Below are positions 1 through 14,049 of a stretch of DNA of 64,000 nt, piece by piece. The notes under the pieces are model-generated. The model made no database searches. It had not been told where the DNA came from and saw only the letters and a program-made list of their open reading frames with translations. This DNA comes from Clarkia xantiana subsp. parviflora. Taxonomy: Eukaryota > Streptophyta > Magnoliopsida > Myrtales > Onagraceae. Each line of letters opens with the position of its first letter. Positions within the stretch are counted from its first letter, which is position 1. Made by a program: the position numbers and the translations under genes. The stretch is taken from the NCBI GenBank assembly GCA_036873135.1, contig JAPTYO010000059.1:13323066-13387065 (forward strand), written 5' to 3'.

Positions 1-2917
<2,917 letters not shown>

Positions 2918-2999
2918 GGATGGCCCTGAGGAGAGGAAAGTAGAAGAGAGGGATCTTCTTCTGCCTTTGCCTTTCAATTTATTTGTGCTGGTGATGATT

Positions 3000-3026
3000 G
3001 ACGACGACGACGACGACGAAGACGAC
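3000..3026. repeat. (GAC)n trinucleotide tract in CK2 alpha 5' leader
   Basis: About eight consecutive GAC units followed by AAGACGAC. On the minus strand it lies in the predicted 5' UTR, about 85 bases before the start codon; if the upstream in-frame ATG were used it would encode a run of serines. Confidence 0.8.
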
Positions 3027-3125
3027 CCAGAGAGAGAGACTCGTCCTTCGACAGTGAACCAGGGAACAAGGCTATAATAGTAAATAACTACACAAGAATA
3101 ATACATTTTTCAAATAATAATATTA

Positions 3126-3135
3126 CTTTTATATA
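3126..3135 (-). promoter_or_regulatory. Probable TATA box of the CK2 alpha gene
   Basis: Minus-strand TATATAAAAG about 210 bases upstream of the start codon, implying a 5' UTR of roughly 180 bases. The MITE at 3169-3550 begins only about 35 bases further upstream. Confidence 0.55.
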
Positions 3136-3168
3136 ATAAGGAGATAGAAAGTATATGTGAGAAAATAT

Positions 3169-3550
3169 GGAAAAATCACAGAATACCCACTTTTTGAAAC
3201 TCAAACACAAAAATAAGGGAAAAGTTCGTCAGAACTCAAAATACCCAAATATGCATATTTCAAATGCGTCATTTAGGCACAACGGTCAATATGCATTTCT
3301 TAGATGCGTCATTTCGACTCAACAGTCAAAATATGACAGTCGTGTCAAATGGTGCATCTCTCAGATGCGCTATTCGACTCAACGGTCATATATTTTGACC
3401 GTTGACCGGCGAAAATGGCGCATCTGAGAGATGCGCCCTAAAAATGGCGCATCTGAGAAATGCGGCGTTGGATATTTTGAGTTATGGTCCAAGTTTCCCC
3501 TTGTTTTTGTATTTGAGTTTCAAAAAAGTAGGTATTTTAGTGATTTTTCC
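3169..3550. mobile_element. 382-bp MULE-like MITE in the CK2 alpha promoter
   Basis: Terminal inverted repeats of about 50 bases: the left end starts ggaaaaatcac, then runs through cccactttttgaaactcaaa; the right end is its inverse, finishing gtgatttttcc. The flanks agaaaatat (3160-3168) and agaaaatag (3551-3559) are a 9-bp target duplication with one mismatch, as expected for Mutator-like elements. The interior holds several diverged copies of a short palindromic module around gcgcatctgagagatgcgc. There is a 86-codon open frame across it, which I regard as chance. Confidence 0.75.
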
Positions 3551-3559
3551 AGAAAATAG

Positions 3560-4227
3560 GGTGGCAAAATAGTTAAACATAGGTTAGTTTGTTTTTTCTT
3601 TTTCATGTTGGCTCTCATCTGAATTTAGTTCAGCTCGGCCATGAATATCTTTCAATTTTCATAGTCATCGGCGGTATCGAATCTCTAGTTAATACATAAT
3701 CTCTAGTTAACAGAGAAGCATTGAACTGCTACGTTGTAATACATGATTTTCCATAGTATGTTCATGCCGAACTTATAAATTGACAAAAAAAAATTATTGA
3801 GACGTGTTTGGACGACTTATTAAAACACGACACAAATCTGACACCGTTATGCCTGCCACCAACTTAACCGTCAAACCAAATTTAACCACTAAGACTTATT
3901 CAGCCAAAGAATCTAAACCACCAACTACTTTTGCAATTCTCAACCCCACGAGTTTTTCTTAAGTTTTGAGAATCTTATATAATTCCGCTACCTGTCCGTT
4001 CGTACGGTTTGTCGTCTAATCTGTCGTTAATTATGAGCTAGCTAGCATCACCTATTAAACAAACACTTGTATGTATGTATATATATATATATATATTCTG
4101 CGAATGCATGCATAGCTTTTATTGAGCAGAAAAACTAAAACCCTAATTTCCTTTTCTCCTCCTCCATATATAATAATTTCCACCATTCCCTTCTCCTACA
4201 TTGCTGCTCCATACGTAGAAGACGACC
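3560..4227. other. Intergenic region; shared upstream space of CK2 alpha and the small gene at 4228
   Basis: No coding evidence. Contains a (TA)n run at about 4074-4097 and, at 4165-4175, catatataataa, a plausible TATA box about 55 bases before the ATG at 4228. The two genes are divergently transcribed about 1.3 kb apart. Confidence 0.5.
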
Positions 4228-5412
4228 ATGGGAATGGATTGGTGGAAGAAGTTAAGAACTCCTCTTAAAAAAGCTTGGATCAATATTGCTACGCGTATCG
4301 GAATTCGCGATAAAGGTAAAACTAACTTCTCGTAACGCTAAAGTGATTATTCGCGACACAAAGAATGTGTCGTCGTGAAATTCACGGTACTTTTATTGAC
4401 GTGAGTAGATACGTCATTTCTGATCACTGTCGCGAAATTACTGTGATACTTACAGTAAAGCGTCGCAAAGCTGTTAAAAGAGGCGATGTTTTTAATTGAG
4501 TCGTCAGTTCATGCAAGTGGAAATGCTACTAAACGTCGTTACAATAACTTGTTTCTTGAAAATTGTGTTATGTTAATCAAAACTTAATGACACGTTGAAA
4601 AACGTCAAAATAATACAGAAGGAAGAAACGATGCTGCTACGAAGCGTCGTCAAATTCGAATATTATAAAGATGTTGCTCAAGTGTTGGCACCGAGAAAAG
4701 TCCTCTAAACTTCTTTTTTAGATGTTGCTCAAGTGTTGGCTCCGGTGGTAATTAATTTGCGACGACATTTTTTTAAGTGAAGCACTCCCTCATAAATTAC
4801 AAGAATTTTCAATGGATTTATTAAGTTTTGAGGAAAATTACTTACAAAATTCAAAATTTTATAAGAAATTGTTCTCACAAATTTATACCCAAACTTTTTA
4901 TTAGGAATCATTCTCTTAAAAAAATATATATATATATATATATGCAATGAATTTTCAACGTTCCCTTATGAATATGTTTATACACCACTAACAAATAAAT
5001 CTTTTACAAACCATTAAAAAAATTTATAATATGGGCTGAGCTGCTATAATGAGGCTTAGGCCCAAATTGCGTATATCCAACAATCTATATAATTTAACTA
5101 TTTAAGTTAATTATTTGAAATAATGTTGTGCACGCACATAGTGCGGGCATGTATCTAGTAATATGTAATGCATAGTCATTAATTAATGTAAATTATACAG
5201 GGCTTCTGAAATTGAAACAAGACGTGAAGAGGTGCGAGTACGATGATGTGCATGTAATGTGGGAAATGTTGAATTACCAGTACGAGAAATCAGATGCCAG
5301 CGATATCGAGAGTGGATTGAATTCGCCGTCAACAACGCCGCCACCCGAGAAAAAACTGTGTTCCAATCACTGTTGGGTTCGATGTTCTCCTTTCTTTTGT
5401 CATAGGTTTTAA
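4228..5412 (+). CDS. Small plant-specific protein of unknown function (99 aa, two exons)
   Basis: Exons 4228-4315 and 5201-5412; the donor AAAG|GTAAAA and acceptor ATACAG|GGCTT keep the frame and give 99 residues. The N-terminus is MGMDWWKKLRTPLKKAWINI, followed after the splice by GLLKLKQDVKRCEYDDVHVM and WEML. I recall small uncharacterised angiosperm proteins with the same plan, a DWW basic N-terminus followed by LLKL..DV..C.Y.DVQVMWEML, so this is likely a real gene, but I know of no established function. No signal peptide or membrane segment is evident; the tail is Ser/Pro- then Cys-rich (CSNHCWVRCSPFFC). The 885-base intron carries repeat debris, including a 20-base direct duplication (gatgttgctcaagtgttggc at about 4669 and 4721). 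Confidence 0.75.
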
Positions 5413-6241
5413 TCTATATATATGACATGATATATTATTACTAGGGTTTTGGACGTATAATTGAAATGCCCTACAAATTTATATAACTTATCTGCATGTT
5501 GTTGTACATTTTCTGCCCAAACGAAGGCCATAAAATGGCGATCGAGCTGACAATGGATCAGGCAGAGGATTAATTGCTCCATATAAATATATTAATTACA
5601 GGTCATTTGCATTATATATATAATATATCAAGTGGGGATATATTTTATATATATATATATATAATATAAATATACCGTTACATAATATAAACGTGTCAAC
5701 AGACGAACCAAGGATGTAACTTTTGAAATATATATATATATATAACATAAGGTGATGGTTTTATTCATATTGAAATCTTCTCATCAACAACAATTGTTTC
5801 AATATATGTTTAGTGCTATGTAAAATGTAAGGAATTAAACGTGTGTATTAATTAACTATCATATAAGTTTAAATTTGTGAGCGAAAGTTGTAGAAAATAA
5901 GACGTGCGCTTTAACCATCTGTTCCATGAGTTAACGAAAATGTAACCTCCTATTAAATAGAGTTTGAAACCCATTATATGTTTAGATCGAATTGAGGTCG
6001 CCCGAGGTGGCCGGGCTGAAAACTCGACCTGAATGAGGTCAAAGGCCGAGTTGGCCGAGAGGGTGTCGATAAGAGTGCGCTGAGTGTCTTCACCCATAAG
6101 TTTGGACTTATGAGACAGTTGGTTAAGGCCCATGTCTTATTATTAACAAATGTTTGTGAGAAAATGTCCAATTTGATACTCTTCTTAACCGATATTTCTG
6201 AATAACAATTTACAACAGACTCATCATCACTTAGTCAACAT
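5413..6241. other. Intergenic, AT-rich, ending in small-LTR repeat sequence
   Basis: Presumed 3' UTR of the small gene, then (AT)-rich simple sequence (5610-5740). From about 5850 it consists of the small LTR retroelement family described separately. No coding frame that I believe. Confidence 0.5.
5850..6160. mobile_element. Rearranged small LTR-retroelement copy with LTR-like ends in opposite orientation
   Basis: Bases 5880-5935 hold the reverse complement of the family's LTR (aataagacgtgcgcttt, then an inverted form of 'ggaacagatggtt'), while 6066-6160 hold it in plus orientation (taagagtgcgctgagtgtct ... ttggttaaggcccatgtctt). Between them is internal sequence (attgaggtcgcc ... ggccgggctgaaaactcg) that matches the inside of the complete copy at 48158-48574. 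Confidence 0.6.
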
Positions 6242-6987
6242 CAGTGGCAGATGTATATTGAAAAATGGGGTTACAAACGTAACCCATTATCGAGTATTTT
6301 TAGTGGTACCCTAGGTTTATTTCTGAAGAAAAATATACCCCGATCCCCACTATTTAAATGTAAGATCCACGTTATTTTGTGCAAGACACTAAGATCCCCA
6401 TTAATTGAGTATAAGACCCAAATTATTTCGTGCAAGACACTAAGACCCCGTTATTAAGTTGTAAGATCCTATTATTATTTTGTAACACTCAACTCTCATT
6501 AAATCAATCCAAAAGAAAATCTCACCAATTTTAAGGTTTGTGTTTTTTTACTTGAATAGTACATAGTTGTAAATTTTATTATTCGCTTCTTTTTTCCTAG
6601 ATTATGAGTCATAGTTACTCTAATCTAATATAATCGAGAAGTCCAATAGAGAAAAAATATTTAATCATACAATATTTTTGAACAAAATTGTTTTTAGTAC
6701 TAGTATATTTTAAAATTTACAAATGTTTCAAAATAATGGTGATTGATACTTATTTTTAATCTTCCGCACAAAATTGTCATCAAATACATTTTAAATTTAC
6801 AAAGTAAAAGAATACTCTTCTAAATATCGAAATCAAGACCAAATAAATTATAATAGTGTTATAATGTCATGACTCGATTAAAACTTAACTTATCCACAAT
6901 CGATATTGGTCTGATTAGACTCAATCGTAACATTTGTATAAGCAAATATGATTTAGTTGTGGTACTTTGAAAATTACTTATTAAATT

Positions 6988-8747
6988 TGTCGGACCTAAA
7001 ATCTGACCTATTGCGAATTACGTTTTGAAAAACGTGGATTTTGAAAAGAGTCGCCACCAGTTAATTATAAGGCTAACTAGAATCCTAAATTTCCTAGCGA
7101 ATAACGAATTAAACACCTAGGCATAAAATCGGTCTACGATCAGAAATTCAGATTCGGGGGTTCTATTACGAATCAAAAATATAATTTTTAACTACGCTCT
7201 TTCGGTACTCAGTTCACTTATTTGCCAACTTTTTGTTTAAAAAAAAAATTTCCCAAATTAATCTAACGATATCAAGATTTAATTAAATAATCCCAAGTTT
7301 ATAAAAAAACTAATTATAATCTATAATTCTCAACAAAGATGAAATCTAAAAGAAAACAAAATTACCAACATGCTCAAATCAAAACACAACTTAACATACA
7401 TATATACATAATTTAAGCAACTTGAACATTCCCTTAATTTAATTTAATTTAATTAGTTACATTTAAATTACCTAATTAGATATAATATAATATAATATAA
7501 TAAAAAAACAACTCATCAAAACGTTTTATATATAATGAATTAGAATCTAGGATATGGCCAAAAGAAAGAATTAGAATCTAGGTAACCAAAAGGAAAAGAA
7601 AAAAAAAATTAAAATCTTACTTGCCTTTCACCGAAGGATATCGTCTTCTACAGCATCCACTGGGCAGTCTTCCCAAAATAGCTATCATCGGCGTCGTGGA
7701 CGAAATTGATGATGCTGGACCAGGTTTAAGCAGGTGGAACAACAGGACAAGGGAGCACAACTATGGCAAAATTGGACTCCGATGAATGGTGGAATCGAGT
7801 GAATGGTCGAAAACGCGGAGCAAGTCGTCGGAGGGAAGTGGCGACCGGAAGTGGCTCGAATCTGGGTTTAAAGTTTGGTTACTTATATTGCAGGATGAAA
7901 ACAAGACCGTCAGATCGATGTTTGGTCCCGGTCAGAGGTGGCGAGCTGCTGGTGGGAGGCGGGACGAGCAGCAGCCGGCGGGCTCAAAGGCCAGGTAGGA
8001 CTCGGATCTGTCGATGAAGTAAATGAGCGTGCCAGAGTTGGAGGTGCAGTGCTAGATCGGAGATCGATGGTGGACTAAATCGTCGGAGTCGGAAAAAAGC
8101 GGTGGGCTCAGCTGAGGGCCAGCCAGGACGACGACGTCGAAAGCTTGGCTGGTGGTGGTCGGGGAGAGCGAGGTTGATGTTGGAGATGCTAGTCGGGACT
8201 CGGCGGTGACTAGACCGAACGGAGGCGGAGGTGCCGATGCTAGCTGGAGGACGATGAAAAAAATGTAGTGGACGGTGGGTTCGATGCTGAACTGTCAGTT
8301 TATACATTAGCTATTTCATCTACAAAGCAAGAAAGACAAACTAAGAACATAAATAATAATAACAATACGTTAAAAGATTTATATAAAAAATATTAAGATG
8401 CATAAGTCACGGTGCTCTCTGAAGAAACTTGAGCGCTTTATTATTTTCTGTGTTTTTTACATTGTAAATCACCTCTATTTATACTAATCTAGGCCTAAGC
8501 TAACTAGGAAATAAATATTACAGATTTATTCTAACCATAAATGCTAAATATTCAGAAAATATACTCTAAATATTCAACAAATATTATCTGCAATAAATAC
8601 AAATAACTATCCTAATTTAAACTAAGCCTATTTTGAGCAATCCCGTGACCTTCCATATTTAAATACTTACTTTTTTTAAACGCGTTACACATAACATTTT
8701 TGAACGTGTTATACACGTGTCGCGCATACCAAAATTAGGTGTTTACA
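6988..8747 (-). repeat. LTR copy adjacent to the purine tract (3' LTR), 1760 bp
   Basis: Runs TGTCGGACC...GTGTTTACA on the plus strand. 6988-8183 aligns with 14050-15240 at about 99 percent; 8184-8704 has no counterpart in the other LTR; 8705-8747 aligns with 16160-16202. It contains an 84-codon frame (7763-8017, repeated at 14820-15074) with no recognisable product. Confidence 0.85.
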
Positions 8748-8764
8748 GTTTGCCCCCTCTTTGG
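8748..8764 (-). promoter_or_regulatory. Polypurine tract of the LTR retrotransposon
   Basis: On the minus strand CCAAAGAGGGGGCAAAC sits directly before the LTR start TGTAAACACC, the expected position of the plus-strand primer for reverse transcription. Confidence 0.75.
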
Positions 8765-8899
8765 ACGGACTCCCGTAGAATGCATTCGAGGGGGTTTGTC
8801 CAAAGACGAGTAAACACTAATTTTGGTTAGGAAGTATATCTTCTTCCGGGTCTTCAAGTCTCCAATGTGGCCTTTGGCTTTATTAACGATGCGAAAAAG

Positions 8900-9640
8900 C
8901 TAAACTTCTGTTGGCGGTGCCCCTGTTGACAGTGCCTCCATTGGTATCGCAGAAAAGTAAAGCCTCGGTCGGCAGTGCCCCTGTTGGCGATGCCTCCGTT
9001 GGCGTGCGGAAAATAGAACCTCCGTCGGCGGTGCCCCTGTTGGCGGTGCCTCCATTGGTAGTGCAGAAAATAGAGCCTCGGTTGGCGGTGCCCCTGTTGG
9101 CGGTGCCTCTGTTGGCGGTGCCCTGTTGGCGGTGCCTCCGTTGGCGTGCGGAAAATAGAACCTCCGTCGGCGTTGCCTCCAGTGGCGAGCGACAAGGAAA
9201 AGCCTCCAGTGGCGTGCAATAAAGTAAAACCTTTGGTGATGATTGGTAACAGAAGACCTCTACGTCAGACAGTACCAACAACCTCTGGTGACGCCTCTAG
9301 TGGCGAGTGGTAACGGAAAAACCTCTACGTCAGACCGTACCGGAAAACCTCTAGTGATATCTCTGGTGGCGAAAGACCTCTACGTCAGGCCGTACCGGAG
9401 AACCTTTGGTGATGCCTCTAGTGACGAGTGGTAACGGAAGACCTCTACGTCAGGTCGTACCGGAAAACCTCTGGTGATATCTCTGGTGGCGGAAGACCTC
9501 TACGTCAGACCGTACCGGAGACCCTTTGGCGATGCCCCTAGCGGCGTATATCGGAGAAGAGCCTCTAGTGGCGTCCGTTGGAGAAGTGCCTCTAGTGGCG
9601 TCCGTTGGAGAAATGCCTCTTGGCGTGACTTGCGAAGGCT
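8900..9640. repeat. GC-rich tandem repeat arrays inside the LTR retrotransposon
   Basis: Two linked arrays. About 8905-9180: diverged units around 'ggcggtgcccctgttggcg' alternating with 'gcagaaaatagagcctc'. About 9235-9640: units of roughly 60 bases around 'gacctctacgtcagaccgta' and 'cctctggtgatatctctggt'. Open frames here on both strands reflect repeat periodicity, not genes. Confidence 0.75.
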
Positions 9641-10189
9641 GAATACTAAGGCTTCGTTCGTCGGGGGTGACTCTCAGAAAGATGGAACACTTCAGATCCT
9701 GGTCGTCGGTGGATTTGTAGGAACAGACTGTAACAGTCCTACTCATCTTTGAATGGTGACTCGCAAGAGCAGACTTCAACCGTCCTGAAGCTGACTCGTA
9801 GAAACAGACTATAACAGTCCTACTCATCCTTGGAATGCGACCTGCGAGAGCAGACTGTAACCGTCTCGCTTGCCGTGAGGTTGACTCTGGAAGACGCTGC
9901 TTGCGCATGAGTGTTTGTCCCTAATTTTTGCCTAAATTGTGCATTGTGCGACAACCTAGCGGGATCTTTTTTCTTTTTCTCTTTTTTCTTTTTCTTTTTC
10001 TCTCTCTTTTTTTTTTTTTTGTTGTGAATTTCTCTTTTTTCTCTCCTTTTGCCACGGCCGATTGAGAGATTTTCGACCGTGCCCCTCGGATTTTTTTTTC
10101 TCTCCTTTTGCCATGATTGCAATTTCTGAACTTGCAACCATGCCTCTCATTTCCTGATTTTGCCTAGGCTGCCCTTTCGGGTTTTCAAC

Positions 10190-10935
10190 CTAGCAGAAGC
10201 ACTCTTTATTTGGTAGCCGTTTAAAGGGTGGCTATGGCCCTATCTTTGTTTTCCTCACTTGCTGTTGCGGAAGCTCTTTTTTTTTTTTTTTAGTAGCCAA
10301 TTTCGGGTTGACTGTGGCCCGCTATTTATTCTCGCCTCGATGCGGGAATATTTGTAGCCGTTTGGAGGGTGGCTGCGACCCTTTTCCCACCGTCTTCAAT
10401 GTTGCGGGAGCTCTTTTGATTGTAGACATTCCTTGTCTCTGATCCGGGAAATACTCTCTGTATGTAAGCATTTCGAGGGCGGTTGTGGCCCCGCCATCGA
10501 TGTTCCGGGAGCGCTCTTTTGATTATAGCCGTTTAAAATGACGACTGTGACCCTTTCTTTTATTTTCCCGCCCTTACCTGATTCGCGAGATCACTCATTT
10601 TGTGTAGCCATTTTAAGGGTGGCTGTGGCCCTTTTTATTCTCCCGCCCTCACAGGGTTCGCGGGGTCACTTTTATTCGTAGCCGTTTGGAGGGTGGCTGT
10701 GGCCCTTTCACCTATTTCCCGCTTTTGACGTTGCAGGAGCGCTCTTTATCTGTAGCCATTTGAAGGGTGGCTGTGGCCCTTTCTTTGTAGTCGTTTTAGG
10801 GACGACTGTGACCCTTTTTATCTGTAGTTGATTTAGGGACAACTGTGACCCTTTTATTTCTTCACTGCTCTCACAAAATTTACACAAAAACTCTCTTTGT
10901 TTTTCTGTAGCCGATTAAAGGGCGGCTGTGACCCC
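10190..10935. repeat. Diverged tandem array, about ten units, inside the LTR retrotransposon
   Basis: Each unit contains gtagccgtttgaagggtggc followed by tgtggcccttt and a T/C-rich spacer with a 'ttgcgggagctctttt' motif; unit length varies, roughly 45-110 bases. Homopolymer T runs separate units. No coding potential. Confidence 0.7.
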
Positions 10936-12560
10936 AAAGAAAAATGATTTTTTCCTTTTGTTTTTTTGCTTTCTTTTTTGCCCTTTTTTCTTTTTTTCTT
11001 TTTTTTGCTTTTTTTGCTTTTTACTTTTTTTTACTTTTTTTTTAAACGAAAATTTAGCGAAAATAATCAACAACAATTATGTACATGCCCCTAGTGGCAA
11101 ATTGAAATTTTTTAGTTCAAAATATCTTCTAGAGAAGGACTCAGTTGATTTAGTCAAAATATGTCGATCGTGTCGACGCCCTGGATGGACCCTACGACCA
11201 ATGGATGACGTAGACAGTGATTTCTAAACTCGGTTTCTCAAGTGCCCTGGCTATTGCTCAACCTCGTCTGGGGATGCCCCATGGCTAGCACCTACCGGGT
11301 TAGGCTCGTCGCTTGCAAGATGAATGGTCTGGTCAATGGACACACATGGATGACGTGGAGTAGTCCGCATTGGGGCACAGATATTGCGCGAGATAAATTC
11401 GGCAACTGACACAAGAATGGTTGGCGAGCAAATGACCGTGCACGAGATGTGCTCTTCATGATTATCTGAACTGCAAAATGGGTAAGGAAAAAAAATTAAA
11501 CTTCGAGGATAGAATTGATCACCACTTCTCTTACCTGGGTGTTGGATTTTTTTCTAGTGGGAAATGTGCTCGCTTTGCGACTGGACCTGCTGCATGTCCT
11601 GATTTTCCTGCTCCATCTAGAAATCACAACTTGTATATGAACACCCGCCGGAAAGTAAATGCCCCTGGACCTCTGATGGAAGGCACCAACAATAATGTTT
11701 TCTTTGCTTGACATCTCAATTGATCATCACATTGAATCTTCACGAGACTCTCGATGATCTCTTGATATTTTCCCATCTCCGGATATGACCAATCTCAATG
11801 AGAGATGCCCCTTGGTTACCACTGACCGGTTTAGACCTTACCGTAAAACGGCTGTACGTCTTGGTTCAGGGACGTGAATGAATTCCACACATAGTAGGTG
11901 GAATTTTGGTATGTAATTTCTTTAGAGCAGTCACGTTTCACGTGGTTGCGATCTCGGTTGAAATGGTTGTTTGATCTGCCAAAAGAGTAGGGACACTTAA
12001 ATCTCAAAGAAAAATCAAGTACAATTCATCGTACCTGAGCGTCGGATATTCCGAGTGCGCAATTTGTTCTTCGTGCTACTGGATGATTGCACGTTCTTTT
12101 TATGTTGCCCCTTCTGGCCGACACAACTTGTATGTGCGGGATACCTAACCAAGGGCACCTGAAAAGACCAAACATGTAAGTTAGTATAAATAACAAAAGA
12201 AGTCATGCATGATTTTTCGGAAAACTTCTAATGTCGTTCATTTCATAATTTTGATTACATTTCAGGAAGAATCAAAAGTTATGATCTAAGGTGTTTTGCA
12301 CTAGCATGGAGTTCACTGAGTGCACTATCTGACTCGAACGAAGGACAGATGTTCAAAACAAAGTTTTTTCAAAAAGATTTTATTGTCCTTTGTTTAAACT
12401 CGAATGGTCGCACTCAACTGCATATTTAAACTATTTTCTCAAAAAATAGAATCAAATCTCTTTTTTAAAATGCTAACTCACGCGAATGTTGAGACGATCT
12501 AGCCGAAAAAGTGCAATACACCTTGGATAAAAACGAATGACACTTTGATTTTTTTTAAAT
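10936..12560. other. Interior of the LTR retrotransposon without recognisable genes
   Basis: Mixed-composition sequence with frames under 100 codons on either strand. No retroviral protein motif was recognised, such as a zinc knuckle, an aspartic protease site, YVDD or HHCC. It may be degraded leader or gag-flanking sequence. Confidence 0.5.
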
Positions 12561-13480
12561 GCTCATGCATGCTCGAAAATAAAAAAAAAATATATATAGT
12601 TTACAGCTTACCTGACGGGTACATAATGAATGCATGTACGGAATGAAAAATCCAGGTAAAGTTTTTTTATAAAAAGAAATGCAAATTCAATGCATGTTTA
12701 GAATTAAAAACTCAACAACTAAGAAGAGATTTACAACCTATAAAAAAAAAAGAATCGTTTTCCCTAAAACAATGCCTATGAGATGTACATGAGATGCATA
12801 CTTGAAATGAAATTTCTACAGTTAAGAAAATTTACAAGTTATCTGAAAAGTTTTTTTTTAACGAGGAAAAATTCAATGCATCCTAGTTGCTCAAAATTGA
12901 AAAAAAAAAAAACAAGTGAAAATTTTTTTTAAAAAAAATGCATATGAGATGCACAAAAATAAATACAATATGTAGACTTAAAAAATAAAATATTTACAAC
13001 TAAGAAAAATTACAACTTACCTGAAAGGTTTTTTTCGAAAATAATGCATATGAGATGCACATCTTTTTTAAAAAAAAAATCAGGTAAAATGTTTTTTTAA
13101 AAAGGAGCCCTAAAACTAAGAGAGTTTACGATTTATCTAAAAAGTTTTTTTAAATTAATGCATATTGAATGCATTATTAAAAATAAAACAATTCAGGTAA
13201 AAGTTTTTTTTAAAAATGATTCATATGAAATGCACGTTCGAAATTAGAAGCTCTAATAGCTAAAGAGGAATTACAATTTCTCCTAAAAATTTTTCTTTAA
13301 AAAAAAAGTAATGCATACGTGACGCACTAACCAAAATTACAACTCACCTAAAAAGTTCTTTTAAAAAAATAATGGTATGAAACGCAGGTTTAAAATAAAA
13401 AAATCCAGGTAAGAGGTTTTTTTAAAAGAAAACAATGCATGCGAAATGCAAGTTTGAAAAGAAAATGTATACAACTAAAT
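12560..13480. repeat. A/T-rich diverged tandem array inside the LTR retrotransposon
   Basis: At least ten imperfect units of about 60-110 bases, each with 'aatgcatatgagatgcac', an A-run, 'ccaggtaaaagttttttt' and a short T-run. Unit boundaries are blurred by homopolymer length changes. Confidence 0.65.
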
Positions 13481-14028
13481 GACTAACAATTAGCTGGGAA
13501 GAAAAAAAAAGGATATTTTTTTTGGTTTTTTTTTTTGTTCTTTTAAAAAAAATGCAATGAGACGAATGCATGAGAAATAAAAGTTATACAAACAGTAATG
13601 ATAACATTTACAACAAAAAAAACAGATCATGTTAGGGGGGTAAAAAAATGTGTGGCTTTGCTCTACAAGGTAGGTTCCACTGACAGGTTCCCGACAAGGT
13701 GGTTTCCTCACCCCATCATAGAGATCATAAGACCTTCACAAGCGAGTAGAGTTTTTCCGAGCCGTACCGGCGGCCCGGCCGCTCCGGTCGTACCATACTA
13801 AACCTCCGGAGTTCCTAGTCGCCCTGGGTTTTAGGCGTTTTGGAGATTACACTAAAGTGGTGTGTGTGCGAATATAAACAATGCCACAAAAAAGAAAACG
13901 TTAGTTAATAACTCTAAAAATATGTACCTGTCACAAAAAACAAAGTTAGAATGGTGAAGTCAATAAAATATAAAAACTCAAAAAGCATGGCAATAAGCGA
14001 ATACAACGAGCCCGAACCCTCTAAACTA

Positions 14029-14046
14029 TCCCCAGCAGAGTCGCCA
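14029..14046 (-). promoter_or_regulatory. Putative tRNA primer-binding site of the LTR retrotransposon
   Basis: Minus strand TGGCGACTCTGCTGGGGA begins three bases after the LTR terminus at 14050. Position and the TGG start fit a primer-binding site. From memory this sequence type occurs in Tat/Ogre elements; I could not verify the priming tRNA. Confidence 0.65.
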
Positions 14047-14049
14047 AAT

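Noticed and set aside
3167..3427. 86-codon open frame
   Set aside because: It lies entirely within the MITE and has no protein-like composition.
8854..9908. Overlapping open frames of 92-152 codons on both strands
   Set aside because: They arise from tandem repeats whose unit length keeps frames open; no homology to gag, pol or any known protein.
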